Shown here piece by piece: positions 9,133 through 21,688 of a stretch of DNA of 64,000 bases. The stretch lies in contig NZ_JABCSC020000002.1 of NCBI RefSeq assembly GCF_012972705.2, positions 496,001-560,000 of the forward strand, read 5' to 3'. Numbering within the stretch: the first letter of the stretch is position 1; each line of letters starts with the position of its first letter. This DNA comes from Uliginosibacterium aquaticum (GTDB taxonomy: Bacteria; Pseudomonadota; Gammaproteobacteria; Burkholderiales; Rhodocyclaceae). Both the position numbers and the translations under genes were made by a program. The notes below the pieces were generated by a model that was not told the DNA's origin, made no database searches, and saw only the letters and a list, made by a program, of their open reading frames with translations.

Positions 9133-11022
9133 TCAATACTTACCAACAAAGTCTTTACATCGATAAAGATAATAAGTCATGTTTTTATCTTTAACCATTC
9201 CGCCTTTGATTTTCCACGAACCAATCGCAGGCGCATTCAATGCATCATCCAGAACCAAATAACCCAACTTACCTTCAGACTTACGGCACGCATCCGCCAC
9301 TACATCATTATCAATCCGGCAATGTGATTGCTCCCCTTGCAATGAATTAACCACACTGCAAATTTGCCGCTGAACTTGGACAATCTCCATTACATCTTTT
9401 CGTTTATATGCTTCCTCAGCCGTACCGCGACTAAACGCCAAACCCGCTGTTTGCTGACCATCAAAATACACGGGGCGATTCAAAATAAGCCACGGAGCCA
9501 ACAACTCCCCATCCCAAAAAACCTGAGCACCCGGTTCAATTTCCACGCCAAAAATATTTTCTGAATTTTGAGCGGATTCAATGTATTGAGTCCACACGGT
9601 TCTCCGATCCCAACTCTGAAATGCATACAACAAACCCAAGACTAGAAAAAAAATTAAAAACGCGCGAATCTTGACTATATGACGCCACAGGGCTACCCCC
9701 CCTGCCATCAACGTCACCGCGATCAAAGGGAAACTCAAGAGCACAAACTCCTCCCGGAAATGTGATCGGTCTCCACCATATTTCTCGGAAAGCAGAAAAA
9801 TCCCGTAAGAAAACTTGAGTACTCCCAAAAAAATCACCCCAACAACCACCGCAAAGAGCAGTTTCTGGATACTAGCGCTGATTTTTCCTTCAATGCGGGG
9901 CAAGAACAAATACAACAACATCAAAATCGGAACAACAAAGGGCGAAATCCCTAAGCCACCGGTTTGCACGCCAAAAGCCAGACACGCCAATAACAACAGG
10001 GTTCGCAGTGAACGCCCGCCCTCAAGCCGGACAGAGCTAATCAACAACCAAGGCGCTGCCGCCATGGCAAACCAGTGAAGAATCCAATGCATCCGCCACA
10101 ACTGCAGGCTAGTTGGCAAGACCAAGTGAAGACCATCAGCCAACACAGCAGACGCTACAAAAGCTACGCCAGTCGCCAACAAGACGGAACGGGCAAAACG
10201 CGACATCAATTCCGATGAGGCTCGCTGCCAAGTTAAAAACGCCACAAACAAATCAAGCAGCAAATAAGCATACGCATCAGGCTGCCAGGAAAAAACAAAA
10301 AGATGGGGACTGGGTACAACAATCCACTTAAACCACTGTTCGTCATACACCTGTACCAACTTCCCCGCCGGCGCCCATCCCATCAAGCCCAGCGCAAACA
10401 ACAACACCCCCGGCCAAAGCAGATGCAACCAGCGCCGGTCGGCAAGCACCAGATCCAGCCAAACCAGCAAAACGGCAGGCAAAGCTTGCAAGGGATGACA
10501 AACCGCCGCCAGCATCCAAGCCATCAAGGCCCATACCCGCCGATTTCCGAACCAGAGCGCCAGAGCCAACAACACCAAAGGCTCGGCTACGGAGCGGGCG
10601 GTAAAAAATGGTTCCAGATAAGCAAATATCTTATGACCACCATAGCCGGCTGGCATCACCAACAAGGCCAGCAAGACCCAGAAATGGAAAGTCTCAGGAA
10701 AAAGGCGACGCACCAGCAAACCAGAGGCCAACAGAAAGCACAGGCTGGAAGCAGCAGTCAGCCACATGAATAACACCGGAGCAGAGACCCCAGTCGCCTG
10801 TAACAAAAACGCCACGAAATCCGGAAACAGCGTAAAGCTTGCCTGGCTACCAAAAGCAAAAAATAGATCCAGACCAAACTCATCCGGCCGTGCTCGCAAC
10901 AGGGCCTGCCCCAGATACAAAATCGAATCGTGCCGGAGTCCATGATAAGGATGCAGATAGACCAGCAACAAGGCAAGCAACAGAAGCCCGGCAAGGCGGG
11001 GGAGCACGGTAAGCTTTGACAT
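9133..11022 (-). CDS. Unknown polytopic membrane protein with extracytoplasmic C-terminal domain
   Basis: 629 residues with about 12 hydrophobic segments in the first 460 residues and a soluble C-terminal part of about 150 residues containing three Cys. The layout (early loop GLRHDSILYLGQALL with acidic and basic residues after the first helix, many helices, C-terminal globular tail) resembles GT-C glycosyltransferases, but no diagnostic motif is recognised. Its C-terminal half (9130-9900) is visibly richer in A and T than its neighbours, which suggests recent acquisition. It lies between the GtrA-like gene and the pilin gene, so a role in envelope glycan or pilus modification is only a guess. 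Confidence 0.6.
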   Translation of the reverse strand: MSKLTVLPRLAGLLLLALLLVYLHPYHGLRHDSILYLGQALLRARPDEFGLDLFFAFGSQASFTLFPDFVAFLLQATGVSAPVLFMWLTAASSLCFLLASGLLVRRLFPETFHFWVLLALLVMPAGYGGHKIFAYLEPFFTARSVAEPLVLLALALWFGNRRVWALMAWMLAAVCHPLQALPAVLLVWLDLVLADRRWLHLLWPGVLLFALGLMGWAPAGKLVQVYDEQWFKWIVVPSPHLFVFSWQPDAYAYLLLDLFVAFLTWQRASSELMSRFARSVLLATGVAFVASAVLADGLHLVLPTSLQLWRMHWILHWFAMAAAPWLLISSVRLEGGRSLRTLLLLACLAFGVQTGGLGISPFVVPILMLLYLFLPRIEGKISASIQKLLFAVVVGVIFLGVLKFSYGIFLLSEKYGGDRSHFREEFVLLSFPLIAVTLMAGGVALWRHIVKIRAFLIFFLVLGLLYAFQSWDRRTVWTQYIESAQNSENIFGVEIEPGAQVFWDGELLAPWLILNRPVYFDGQQTAGLAFSRGTAEEAYKRKDVMEIVQVQRQICSVVNSLQGEQSHCRIDNDVVADACRKSEGKLGYLVLDDALNAPAIGSWKIKGGMVKDKNMTYYLYRCKDFVGKY

Positions 11023-11072
11023 GATTAGCTAAAAATAAAGACGCTACGCGCCGATTGGCACTGTCAAAAAGA

Positions 11073-11097
11073 AAGGCGGCCGAAGCCGCCTTCTTTT
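11073..11097 (-). terminator. Rho-independent terminator after the pilin gene
   Basis: Perfect 8-bp stem AAGGCGGC with a TTCG tetraloop on the minus strand, followed by TCTTTTTG. It lies 13 bases after the pilin stop codon and separates the pilin gene from the membrane-protein gene downstream. Confidence 0.85.
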
Positions 11098-11109
11098 CTC
11101 ACATCAAGC

Positions 11110-11514
11110 TTAGCCGCGGCAAGAGCCCGGCATCCACTTGGTGGGAGTACCCGAACATACCCACTGCGAAATCGTACTTCCGCTGATCGTCGGGGTCAGC
11201 GTAATAGTAACCGCCTCCGCCAAGCCTTGGCCCGATGCGGTCACAATGCCGTCCGTGGCGCCAACAGTCAAACTACCAACATACTTGGTCGATGAAAAGC
11301 TGCTGGCACAAGAATCCAGATTACTGGCGCCGGTCGATTGAACGATTTCAGTCACGCAGGTACGTGCGGAGCTCGCAGCCAGCACAATTTCAGAAACCTT
11401 GGCCTTGTTGGTGTAATCCTGGTAAGCCGGCAGTGCGACCGCAGCCAGGATACCGATGATCGCAACAACGATCATCAGTTCGATCAGGGTAAAGCCCTGT
11501 TGAATACGCTTCAT
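11110..11514 (-). CDS. pilA: Type IVa major pilin (prepilin)
   Basis: 134-residue prepilin. The class III leader MKRIQQG is cut before F8; the mature N-terminus [20 protein letters not shown] carries Glu at mature position 5, as needed for assembly. Four Cys follow (53, 69, 120, 132); the last two frame [17 protein letters not shown], the disulfide-bonded D-region loop of PilA/PilE pilins. Ser/Thr-rich stretches give possible O-glycosylation sites, which fits the nearby PglL-like gene. Good ribosome site AAGGAG 6 bases before ATG. A sigma-54-like promoter lies upstream and a strong terminator downstream, so the gene is a single transcription unit. Confidence 0.93.
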   Translation of the reverse strand: MKRIQQGFTLIELMIVVAIIGILAAVALPAYQDYTNKAKVSEIVLAASSARTCVTEIVQSTGASNLDSCASSFSSTKYVGSLTVGATDGIVTASGQGLAEAVTITLTPTISGSTISQWVCSGTPTKWMPGSCRG

Positions 11515-11819
11515 AGTGATCTCCTTGAGGAAGAATACGGAGGGATTCCGCTAGCCTCTACAAGCCAGCTTCATGCCAACTCGAATAAAAATAAAAAATC
11601 ATCAACAAAATCATACAACTAAAAAATCACCCACAACACCAAAGGCATATCAACACTATCTTCCAATCTTTCCAGATGACAAATTTCGTCAGTTAGCCTC
11701 CGCTAGGCGTCAGCTTGGGCTTGTTGAATACCGCCAATCATGCCGTCCAAGGCGTTGGCGCTGATATGATTGCGGCTGGCTGCAGCGCAGCAAGCATAGA
11801 TAAATCAAGGATCTCCGAA
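11515..11819. other. Divergent promoter region between pilin and carbonic anhydrase genes
   Basis: 305 bases without a gene. It holds the pilin ribosome site and sigma-54-like promoter (11562-11578), then a markedly AT-rich stretch (about 11582-11660) suitable for bending or enhancer-protein binding, then the upstream region of the carbonic anhydrase-like gene, for which no clear promoter was recognised. Confidence 0.5.
11562..11578 (-). promoter_or_regulatory. Sigma-54-like promoter of the pilin gene
   Basis: Minus strand TGGCATGAAGCTGGCTT keeps the invariant GG and GC doublets ten bases apart and matches TGGCAC-N5-TTGCTT at most positions. Predicted transcription start is near 11550, giving a leader of about 36 bases. 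RpoN with PilSR control of pilA is well known in Pseudomonas and several betaproteobacteria. Confidence 0.7.
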
Positions 11820-12347
11820 ATGGCAGTTTTCGCCCTGGATGACCAGAAACCAGAACTCAGCAAGGATGCATGGGTCGCCGATTCGGCCCAAGTGATCGGC
11901 CGAAGCAAATTAGGGGAGCGCGTAAGCGTGTGGTTCAACGCCATCCTACGTGGCGACAACGAGCCGATCACGGTGGGGGCGAACTCCAACATTCAGGATG
12001 GCGCGATCCTGCATACCGACGAAGGAATTCCGCTCACGATCGGCAAGAACGTGTCAGTCGGCCACATGGCCATGCTGCATGGCTGCACCGTGGGTGACGG
12101 GACCCTGATCGGCATGAACGCCGTGATCCTCAACCGCGCGGTAATCGGCAAGCATTGCCTGATCGGCGCCAAGGCACTGATTCCTGAGGGCAAGGTGATT
12201 CCTGATCGCTCGCTCGTAGTGGGAACGCCCGGGCGGATCATTCGCGAGCTGACGGACGAGGAAGTGGCCCGCATCGAAGCAGGAGCCGCCCATTACGTTG
12301 AGAACGCAGCCCGCTTTCGCAAAGGTCTGCGCCGGATCGACGAATGA
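11820..12347 (+). CDS. Gamma-carbonic anhydrase family protein (YrdA-like)
   Basis: 175-residue left-handed beta-helix protein with hexapeptide repeats ([19 protein letters not shown]-type runs, here around residues 55-120). The zinc ligands of the family are visible as His in AILHTD and the two His of GHMAMLHGC. Members are gamma-class carbonic anhydrase-like; many bacterial ones have no proven activity. ATG at 11820 is chosen because AAGGA lies 8 bases before it, although the frame is open further upstream. The stop overlaps the start of dtd by 4 bases. Confidence 0.87.
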   Translation: MAVFALDDQKPELSKDAWVADSAQVIGRSKLGERVSVWFNAILRGDNEPITVGANSNIQDGAILHTDEGIPLTIGKNVSVGHMAMLHGCTVGDGTLIGMNAVILNRAVIGKHCLIGAKALIPEGKVIPDRSLVVGTPGRIIRELTDEEVARIEAGAAHYVENAARFRKGLRRIDE

Positions 12348-12781
12348 TTGCGCTGATTCAGCGAGTCCGTTCGGCCTCGGTTCATGTTGAAAACCGCCTG
12401 ACAGGTGAAATCGGCCCAGGACTGCTCGCCCTGATCGGCATTCAGCGAGCAGATGACGCAAACAGCGCGCGCCGCCTGCTGGACAAGCTGCTCGCTTATC
12501 GCGTGTTCGGTGACGACTCTGGACGCATGAATCGCTCGCTCAGCGACACCGTCGGTGGCCTGCTGCTGGTTTCCCAATTCACGCTTGCGGCCGACACCAA
12601 GAAAGGCACGCGGCCAAGCTTTACGCCAGCCGCCCCGCCTGAGGAAGCACGCGAGCTCTTCGATCATTTCGTGGAACTCGCCCGCACAGCTCATCCGGAT
12701 GTGGCGACAGGTGAGTTTGGTGCCGATATGCAAGTCAGTCTGGTCAATGATGGACCCGTGACTTTCTGGCTGGAGGTGTGA
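12344..12781 (+). CDS. dtd: D-aminoacyl-tRNA deacylase
   Basis: 145-residue cytosolic enzyme that removes D-amino acids (and glycine) wrongly attached to tRNA. Diagnostic motifs are [17 protein letters not shown] and NDGPVTF near the end, together with the N-terminal [13 protein letters not shown]. Full family length. The start overlaps the carbonic anhydrase-like gene by 4 bases (ATGA), so translation is coupled. The dtd stop likewise overlaps the far-upstream possible start of the next frame. Confidence 0.95.
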   Translation: MIALIQRVRSASVHVENRLTGEIGPGLLALIGIQRADDANSARRLLDKLLAYRVFGDDSGRMNRSLSDTVGGLLLVSQFTLAADTKKGTRPSFTPAAPPEEARELFDHFVELARTAHPDVATGEFGADMQVSLVNDGPVTFWLEV

Positions 12782-12864
12782 TGATGGCGGTGGAATTTCG
12801 CTCTCTTCCTACCCTCGGCAGCTGTCGCCAAACTTCAAGACTAAAGTCTCAAGAACGGTGCGGC

Positions 12865-13377
12865 ATGAAACTGACGCTCTTGGGTTTGGCGTTTGGGCTG
12901 GCAATGCTTGCTGGTTGCTCAACCACGCCGTCCGCGCCCACCACGCCCCGCCCCTCAGTGGAGGACAAGCGCCCCGCTCACCTCCGATTCGAAGATCAGC
13001 AAACCGCCAACGAGATCGTACTGCAGGCCATGGCCTTGCTCGAAACCAACTACCAGTTTGGTGGACGCAATCCGGAAGCTGGACTGGATTGCAGCGGCAT
13101 GGTGAGTCTGGTGGTAGAGAAAGCCAGTGGCCGCCGCTTGCCGCACAATGCCGCGCAGATTGCAGCGCAGACGCGTGAGGTGGCACGCAAGGAACTCAAG
13201 CCTGCGGATCTGGTGTTCTTCAACACCAGCGGCAAACCTTATTCACATATGGGCATTTACCTGGGTGACGGGCGCTTCGTACACGCGCCTTCTACGCGTG
13301 GCAAGGTCCGCATCGACCGGCTGGACATGGCTTACTACGCCCAGCGCTTTACCAGCGCACGCACTCTGTTTGATTGA
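12865..13377 (+). CDS. NlpC/P60 (C40) cell-wall peptidase, lipoprotein
   Basis: 170-residue predicted outer-membrane or periplasmic lipoprotein. The signal MKLTLLGLAFGLAMLAGC ends in a lipobox (LAGC). The NlpC/P60 catalytic triad is visible: Cys in GLDCSGMVS, His in YSHMGIYLGDG and a second His in FVHAPS. Such enzymes cut peptidoglycan stem peptides. ATG at 12865 is chosen over an earlier in-frame ATG at 12778 because only it gives a proper signal peptide. It is the last gene of the three-gene plus-strand group and converges on ftsB. Confidence 0.9.
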   Translation: MKLTLLGLAFGLAMLAGCSTTPSAPTTPRPSVEDKRPAHLRFEDQQTANEIVLQAMALLETNYQFGGRNPEAGLDCSGMVSLVVEKASGRRLPHNAAQIAAQTREVARKELKPADLVFFNTSGKPYSHMGIYLGDGRFVHAPSTRGKVRIDRLDMAYYAQRFTSARTLFD

Positions 13378-13409
13378 CGCTCTCTGGCGGCATCAACCAA
13401 AACGCAAGC

Positions 13410-13703
13410 TCAGCGGCCAACTGCCGTGACAGGCTCGTCCGGGATGTGCACAAAAACCTCGCCGGGCTTGACCAGATTGAGCTCAAAGCGCGCTTTTTCC
13501 TCCATTGCTTCATATCCCGACTTCAGATCCTTGACCTCTGCCGCGAGATCAGCATTGCGCTGCTCCAGTTGCTGATTAGCCTCCTGTAGCGCCTCCAGAC
13601 GCGTCTGAAGCTCGCGTACATCCTGCCAGCTGCCTTTGCCGAACCAGAGCGGGTACTGGAGGGCAAGCAGCAGGGCTAAAAAGATCAGGGCAGGCCAGCG
13701 CAT
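13410..13703 (-). CDS. ftsB: Cell division protein FtsB
   Basis: 97-residue bitopic membrane protein: one N-terminal helix (ALIFLALLLALQYPLWFG), then a coiled coil (about 30-70) rich in Leu, Glu and Gln (LEALQEANQQLEQRN), then a short periplasmic tail. FtsB binds FtsL and FtsQ and activates septal cell-wall synthesis. It lies directly after eno, the conserved proteobacterial order. The frame is open 20 codons upstream but MRWPALIFL gives the family N-terminus. A terminator lies between eno and ftsB, so ftsB may depend on readthrough or its own promoter. Confidence 0.92.
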   Translation of the reverse strand: MRWPALIFLALLLALQYPLWFGKGSWQDVRELQTRLEALQEANQQLEQRNADLAAEVKDLKSGYEAMEEKARFELNLVKPGEVFVHIPDEPVTAVGR

Positions 13704-13748
13704 GAGTTGGGAGTCTGTGGTCGGCGAGTGTGGGGCTGAAACAGATAC

Positions 13749-13774
13749 AAAAAAAAGGCGCACCGCAGTGCGCC
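13749..13774 (-). terminator. Rho-independent terminator after eno
   Basis: Minus strand GGCGCAC-TGCG-GTGCGCC followed by TTTTTTTT. Perfect 7-bp stem with a long U tract, 31 bases past the eno stop and 46 bases before the ftsB start. Confidence 0.88.
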
Positions 13775-13804
13775 CTGATTGTACCTGCTAGTTCCGACGC
13801 CGAA

Positions 13805-15208
<1,404 letters not shown>

Positions 15209-15243
15209 TCATCCGGTTGACTACACACAGACTCACCGTACTT

Positions 15244-15533
15244 TCAGGCAGCAATATCGCCAAAAAGAAGCTCAGCGGCGCCATCCAGACAACAAACCGC
15301 GGCGACGTGCTCCGGGTGCTCAAAGTAAGCAAACAGATCCGCCTGACTCTCAAACCCGGCCACCAGCACATAGTGCGCGGCCTGGGCATCCGGCACGGTA
15401 TTGAAGCCACACGACCATGATTTGATCAGCGGGATCTTGCCCGGCAGTTCAAGCATGGCCGCATGGAAGGCCTGCACCGGCGCGCTGTCGGCCGTAAAGC
15501 CCGGCAGCAGCTTGAACAGGACAACGTGAGTAA

Positions 15534-15537
<4 letters not shown>
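15244..15537 (-). CDS. Dabb-family stress-responsive alpha/beta-barrel protein
   Basis: 97-residue small cytosolic protein starting [19 protein letters not shown], with the family's HVVLFK opening and a C-terminal half of ferredoxin-like fold ([20 protein letters not shown]). Dabb proteins are dimeric beta-barrels of mostly unknown function. Start overlaps kdsA by 4 bases. The same insertion between kdsA and eno is known in other betaproteobacteria. Confidence 0.88.
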
Positions 15538-18055
<2,518 letters not shown>

Positions 18056-18194
18056 TCAAACCGAGCCATAATTGGCAGCGGTAGACAGCTCGGCCGGAAA
18101 GCCCACTGCGTCGCTCAAGCCCGACGCTACAAGGTCGTTAAACCGTAGGCGTGAAACCACAACAAAGCCCCGCAGAGGGAGGAGACAAGGCCTC

Positions 18195-19016
18195 ATGTTC
18201 AGTATTTTCCGCGCCTGGATGCTGGCGGCGAGCTTGCTCGGCCTCCTCGCGGCGCCAGTTGCCCATGCTGATCAGTTCGAACAGGTCCGCAAGTCCGGCA
18301 AGCTTCGCATCGCCATCATCAACGGCCTGCCGAGCTTCAGCCAGCTTGACCCCAACCTGGGCTGGAGCGGCTCCGATGCCGACACCGGCCGCCAACTAGC
18401 ACGCGATCTTGGCCTGAAACCTGAATTTGTCGTCGTCAGCAATGCCGAGCGAATCACCGCTCTGCTCGAGCGGCGCGCCGACATCATCATCTCCGCGCTT
18501 TCGATTACGCCCACGCGGGAGCAACAGATCGCCTTCTCCCTGCCTTACGCCTCAATCGCCCTGGTGATCGGCGCTCCGCCCACAGAAACCATCAATGGCT
18601 ATCGAGATCTTGCCGGCAAGCGTATCGGCGTTGGCCGTAACACTTCGGACGGAGCGCTGCTCAAACAATACGCCAACCAAGCCCGGATCATTGAGTTCGA
18701 CGATGAGCCCGCCCTGCTCAAGGCCTTTCTCAGTCAACAGTTCAGCATCATCTCCTGCCAGCGCGCGTCGATTACCTTGCTCAATCGGCTTTTGCCCGCC
18801 CAGCGCCAGATCGAGGAAAAATTCATCCAGCGCGAATATCCGGTCGCCATCGGCATTCGCAAGGAAGATGCGAGCCTGCGCAACTGGATCAACGCCTGGG
18901 TCGGCGAGAATCTGCGCAATGGCCAGCTCAACGAGATTTTCCGCCGCCATCATGGCCGTTCGCTGCCTGACTCGATCCTGCCCGCCTCCTTGCCCACGGC
19001 CAGAATGCCTTCATGA
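18195..19016 (+). CDS. Periplasmic solute-binding protein, family 3 (paralogue 1 of 3)
   Basis: 274 residues with a Sec signal (MFSIFRAWMLAASLLGLLAAPVAHA, cut near residue 24) followed by a bacterial extracellular SBP family 3 fold (SBP_bac_3), usually binding amino acids or similar small solutes. Shared with the next two genes: RRADIIISALSITPTREQQ and the C-terminal GQLNEIFRRHHGRSLP. ATG at 18195 is chosen for its signal peptide and the GGAGACAAGG ribosome site just upstream. No permease or ATPase gene is adjacent; the operon ends in a histidine kinase, so it probably works as a sensor ligand carrier. Confidence 0.88.
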   Translation: MFSIFRAWMLAASLLGLLAAPVAHADQFEQVRKSGKLRIAIINGLPSFSQLDPNLGWSGSDADTGRQLARDLGLKPEFVVVSNAERITALLERRADIIISALSITPTREQQIAFSLPYASIALVIGAPPTETINGYRDLAGKRIGVGRNTSDGALLKQYANQARIIEFDDEPALLKAFLSQQFSIISCQRASITLLNRLLPAQRQIEEKFIQREYPVAIGIRKEDASLRNWINAWVGENLRNGQLNEIFRRHHGRSLPDSILPASLPTARMPS

Positions 19017-19056
19017 CGCCCAGCCCAGCCGCACTATGTTGCCTCAGGAACACGCC

Positions 19057-19872
19057 ATGCACTGCCCGCACATAATTTTCAGCATTGTTCTGAACTGTCT
19101 GAGTCTGCTGAACACCTTGCCCGCCAGGGGCGAATTGCTGGCGGATATCCGCTCCAGCGGACGCGTCCGGATTGCCATCGCCGGGGAGGTGCCACCTTTC
19201 AGTTTCCATACGGCACAGGGCAAGCTGACCGGCTCCGACCCCGAAACAGCCGCATTGCTGGCACAGGACCTGGGCGCACGCCTGGAACTCGTATCCATTG
19301 GCAACGCGGAACGTATCAGCGTGTTGCAGGAGCGGCGTGCTGACCTAGTGCTCTCAGCACTCTCGATCACCCCAGAACGCGAGCGCCTGATTGCCTTCTC
19401 CGTGCCTTACGCCACCATCGCCGTCGTCATCGCCGCGCCGGCAAAAATGCGTCTTTCATCGATGCTGGATCTCAACGGCAAGACGGTGGGCGCCCTTGCG
19501 GCCAGCTCCAACCTCGCACATCTGCGCAGTAATGCCCCAGGAGCCCGGATCATCGAATACCCGGAGAATGATCGCCTCGCCGAGGCTTACCTGGCCGGAG
19601 ATTTCGACATCATGTCAGCCCCGGCAAGCATCGTCGAAAAGACAAACGCCCTGAAACCCCGCCAGCCCTTGCAAGTGCACTTCACCCAGATGGAATTTGA
19701 TATCGCCATCGGCCTGCCCAAGGGCGAGAAGCCCTTGCGTGACTGGGTGAATGCCTGGGTGGTCAGCCGGCTTCAGGACGGCAGTCTTGACAGCATTTAC
19801 CGCAAGCACCACGGCCATGCTCTGCCTGCTTCGATCGTGCCGGTGCGGCCGAAAGGAAAAATCCTGCCATGA
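19057..19872 (+). CDS. Periplasmic solute-binding protein, family 3 (paralogue 2 of 3)
   Basis: 271 residues with an N-terminal signal (hydrophobic segment HIIFSIVLNCLSLLNTLPARG) and an SBP family 3 fold. Key shared blocks: RRADLVLSALSITPERERL, VPYATIAVVIAAP and the tail GSLDSIYRKHHGHALP. The ATG at 19057 has AGGAA 7 bases before it, and is preferred over the ATG at 19036. Its stop overlaps the next start by 4 bases. Sequence identity to paralogues 1 and 3 is clear but not high, so the ligands may differ. Confidence 0.87.
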   Translation: MHCPHIIFSIVLNCLSLLNTLPARGELLADIRSSGRVRIAIAGEVPPFSFHTAQGKLTGSDPETAALLAQDLGARLELVSIGNAERISVLQERRADLVLSALSITPERERLIAFSVPYATIAVVIAAPAKMRLSSMLDLNGKTVGALAASSNLAHLRSNAPGARIIEYPENDRLAEAYLAGDFDIMSAPASIVEKTNALKPRQPLQVHFTQMEFDIAIGLPKGEKPLRDWVNAWVVSRLQDGSLDSIYRKHHGHALPASIVPVRPKGKILP

Positions 19873-20654
19873 AGAAAAGCCTTGTCCTGCTCGGTGCCCT
19901 CACCTTGCTGCTCAGCAGCCCTGGCCGGGCCGACCTGCTGAGCGAGATTCGCCAGGCTGGCAAGCTCAAGGTAGGCATCGCCGTTGGCGTACCCCGCTTC
20001 AGCTATCTGGACGCGCAGCAGAGCCTGCAAGGCTCGGATGTTGACACGGCACGCCTGCTGGCACGCGACTGGGGGCTGGAGTTGCAGATTGTTGCGCTGA
20101 GCAATGCGGAGCGGGTCAGCGCGGTGGAAACCCGCAAAGTGGACATGGTGATTTCCAGTCTCTCGATCACCCCCGAGCGGGAACAGCAGATCAGCTTCTC
20201 GATCCCTTACGCACGCCTCTACACCATCATCGCCGCTCATCCGAGACAAGCCATCAGCAGCTATCCAGACCTCGCCGGCAAGCGTATCGGCGTAACCCTG
20301 AAGAGCTCAAACGCCGCCCTCCTCGCTCAATACGCCGGACAGTCTGTCATCCAGGGATTCGACAGCGACGCCCAGCTGATCACAGCGGCCGTCAAAGGCA
20401 AGGTCGACATCATTTCGAGCCAGCACGCCGTGCTTGACGAAATCAACCGCGAAGCCGGCAAGGCGCTGTTTGAAGAAAAATTCGTGCAGAAAGAGTTCGA
20501 TCTCGCCATCGGGCTGCCACGGCAGGAGAAAGCACTCCGCGAACAGGTCAATGGCTGGCTCGGCAACCGTCTGCGTGATGGCAGCCTCAACCACATCTAT
20601 CGCCGCCACCATCAGCGCGATCTTCCTGCCGAACTGCGTCCTGCCATCCGCTGA
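19869..20654 (+). CDS. Periplasmic solute-binding protein, family 3 (paralogue 3 of 3)
   Basis: 261 residues, signal MKKSLVLLGALTLLLSSPGRA, then an SBP family 3 fold. Same blocks as its two neighbours: VISSLSITPEREQQISFS and the end GSLNHIYRRHHQRDLP. ATGA overlap with the previous gene shows translational coupling. The three genes are a tandem triplication. No ABC permease or ATPase is found in the operon. Confidence 0.88.
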   Translation: MKKSLVLLGALTLLLSSPGRADLLSEIRQAGKLKVGIAVGVPRFSYLDAQQSLQGSDVDTARLLARDWGLELQIVALSNAERVSAVETRKVDMVISSLSITPEREQQISFSIPYARLYTIIAAHPRQAISSYPDLAGKRIGVTLKSSNAALLAQYAGQSVIQGFDSDAQLITAAVKGKVDIISSQHAVLDEINREAGKALFEEKFVQKEFDLAIGLPRQEKALREQVNGWLGNRLRDGSLNHIYRRHHQRDLPAELRPAIR

Positions 20655-20671
20655 CCAAGGACTCTCCGCCC

Positions 20672-21688
20672 ATGCGCCTGCCCACCCGCAGCCTCCAACA
20701 CCTGCTCACCAGCCTGCTCCTGGCCTGCCTCTTCGCCAGCCCGACGCTGCAGGCGCTGGAAAACACCGGTGGCGTGCGCAGCTTGCGCGCTGCGGATGTT
20801 CATCCGGAAGACTATCCAACCGTCCAGGCCATGCTCTTCATGCACCAACGAGTGAGCAGAAGCAGTGCCGGCAAGCTGGCGATCCAGGTCTTCCCGTCTG
20901 GCCTGCTCGGTGACGAGGCCCCGCTGCTGCGCCTGGTGCAGAGCGGCGAGCTGGATATGAACCGGATCAGCGCACAGGCACTGGACGGACTTTCTCCACT
21001 GACACGAGTGCTCTCGCTGCCCTATGTGTTCCGCGACAGCGAGCATCAGCACAAGGTGCTGGACGGCCCGATCGGCCGCGAAGTACTGGACTCATTGCGT
21101 GCTTACGGCCTCATCGGCCTGGCCTTCTACGATTCAGGCACCCGCAACCTGTACTCCAGCAAGAAACCCGTTCAGCGCCTGGAAGACCTGAAGGATCTGG
21201 AAATCAGGGTTCAGCCCTCAGATCTGTCGATGGCGGTGTTCGAAAAGCTGGGAGCCAAGCCGGTCAAGCTGCCCTTCTCGCAAACCGGCAACGCACTCAG
21301 CAACGGACTGATCAGCGCGGCCGAAAACAACCTGCCGTCCTACGCCAGCACCGAGCATTACAAGCACGCGCCCTATTACACCTTCAGCCGTCACACCATG
21401 ACGCCTGACGTCCTCGTCGTCTCCCGGATCAGCTGGGACAAGCTCACGCCCACCGAGCAAGCCCTGCTGAGGACCGCGGCCGCAGAATCGGTACCGATGA
21501 TGCGCGACATGTGGCAGCAGCGCGAGGAGCGGGTTGAAGCCACCCTGCGCCTCGCTGGCGTGAAGTTCATCGAATTGCCACTCGAGCAGCTGGCCCGGTT
21601 TGCCGAAGCCGTACAGCCCCTGTACGCTCAATTCACAGGCAGCCCGCCACAACAGGATCTGATCAAGAGGATACGCGCCGTCAAATGA
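20672..21688 (+). CDS. TRAP transporter-type substrate-binding protein (DctP family)
   Basis: 338 residues with a signal peptide (residues 1-28) and the DctP fold. Recognisable parts: LRAADVHPEDYPTVQAM, the ligand-clamping segment DLKDLEIRVQPSDLSMAVFEKLGAKPVKLP, split by a conserved Arg, and SNGLISAAENNLPSY. DctP proteins bind carboxylates, sugar acids or similar for TRAP transporters, but no DctQ or DctM gene is nearby. Its stop overlaps the kinase start by 4 bases, so it is probably a sensor subunit for that kinase, as known for TorT-TorS-type and DctP-linked sensors. Confidence 0.88.
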   Translation: MRLPTRSLQHLLTSLLLACLFASPTLQALENTGGVRSLRAADVHPEDYPTVQAMLFMHQRVSRSSAGKLAIQVFPSGLLGDEAPLLRLVQSGELDMNRISAQALDGLSPLTRVLSLPYVFRDSEHQHKVLDGPIGREVLDSLRAYGLIGLAFYDSGTRNLYSSKKPVQRLEDLKDLEIRVQPSDLSMAVFEKLGAKPVKLPFSQTGNALSNGLISAAENNLPSYASTEHYKHAPYYTFSRHTMTPDVLVVSRISWDKLTPTEQALLRTAAAESVPMMRDMWQQREERVEATLRLAGVKFIELPLEQLARFAEAVQPLYAQFTGSPPQQDLIKRIRAVK

